Origin: JAHECQ01 sp047638695
GTDB lineage: Bacteria; Actinomycetota; Acidimicrobiia; Acidimicrobiales; SZUA-35
Assembly: GCA_047638695.1 (NCBI GenBank)
Contig: JBLINY010000207.1
Span: 1 to 5,454 of the forward strand
Reading direction: 5' to 3'
DNA: 5,454 nt
This document shows positions 5,330-5,454 of this stretch, piece after piece. How positions within the stretch are numbered: the first letter of the stretch is position 1; every line of letters begins with the position of its first letter. Position numbers and translations under genes: made by a program. The notes beneath the pieces were generated by a model, which did no database searches, was not told the DNA's origin, and saw only the letters and a list, made by a program, of their open reading frames with translations.

Positions 5330-5454
5330 GTCTCGCAGGATCTGATCGGCCGTGACTTCACCGCTACCGAGCCGGGTGTCCGTTTCGTTGGCGATATCAC
5401 CCAGATCAACACGTGGGAAGGCCCGCTGTATTTGTCGACGATGATCGATCTGTT
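5330..5454 (+). pseudogene. IS3-family-like transposase (OrfB) fragment, partial
   Basis: An open plus-strand frame immediately follows copy D. It reads VSQDLIGRDFTATEPGVRFV, then GDITQINTWEGPLYLSTMID, and runs off the right edge. GRDFTA...VGDIT...TWEG.LYL..MID is the start of the rve catalytic domain of IS3-family OrfB proteins; the Asp in GDIT is the first catalytic acid. This family is distinct from copies A-D and lies on the opposite strand. The 5' part is missing: on the other side of copy D the same frame reads GRKPAAL before GTC, which I do not recognise as IS3. Whether the 3' part is intact cannot be seen here. Confidence 0.78.

Noticed and set aside
1..5454. CRISPR array or replication origin
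   Set aside because: No regularly spaced repeats of CRISPR type. The TTATCAAC motifs do not match the DnaA box TTATNCACA.

Overview
The window looks like an accessory, mobile-element-rich stretch of a high-GC actinobacterium. The evidence is the GC-rich codon use, the GTG starts, a transposase type common in Actinobacteria, and a perfect actinobacterial LexA-type operator (TCGAACAAGTGTTCGA). I cannot name the species. All recognisable genes lie on the minus strand except a transposase fragment at the right edge.

Layout. Bases 93-2546 hold three related insertion-sequence copies (A, B, C) in the same orientation. Each encodes, or encoded, a DDE/rve transposase of about 350 residues. Copy A (93-1233) is stopped by a TAA between its second and third catalytic acids. 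Copy B (1234-2385) is frameshifted near 2129-2146. It abuts the end of copy A on one side and cuts copy C on the other. Copy C (2386-2546) survives only as the first 31 codons and a decayed terminus. A fourth copy, D (4815-5329), has a large in-frame internal deletion and a TAG, but keeps both 17-bp termini. D lies beside a fragment of a different, IS3-like transposase running off the right edge (5330-5454). No copy encodes an intact transposase.

Between the IS blocks lie two cargo loci. The first is an intact Fic-domain protein (2576-3601, minus). It has a class II inhibitory motif, a C-terminal DNA-binding-like segment, and a changed second Arg in the Fic motif. Repeated TTGATAAGTTC boxes lie upstream and could be its operators. 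The second is a DUF433-type antitoxin (4136-4366, minus), followed with a GTGA overlap by the first 26 codons of its PIN-like (DUF5615-type) toxin. That toxin runs into unrelated sequence and a stop, so the antitoxin appears orphaned.

Two stretches have no convincing gene. Bases 3602-4058 contain the upstream boxes and a short hairpin. Bases 4367-4814 contain a probable leaderless promoter for the antitoxin gene, a small tandem repeat, a T-arm-like stretch and the orphan LexA box. The picture is a decaying genomic island with toxin-antitoxin/Fic-type stress genes left between dead transposons. The most unusual items are the broken TA pair, the Fic R-to-Q change with its upstream box array, and the near-palindromic SOS box with no obvious target gene.
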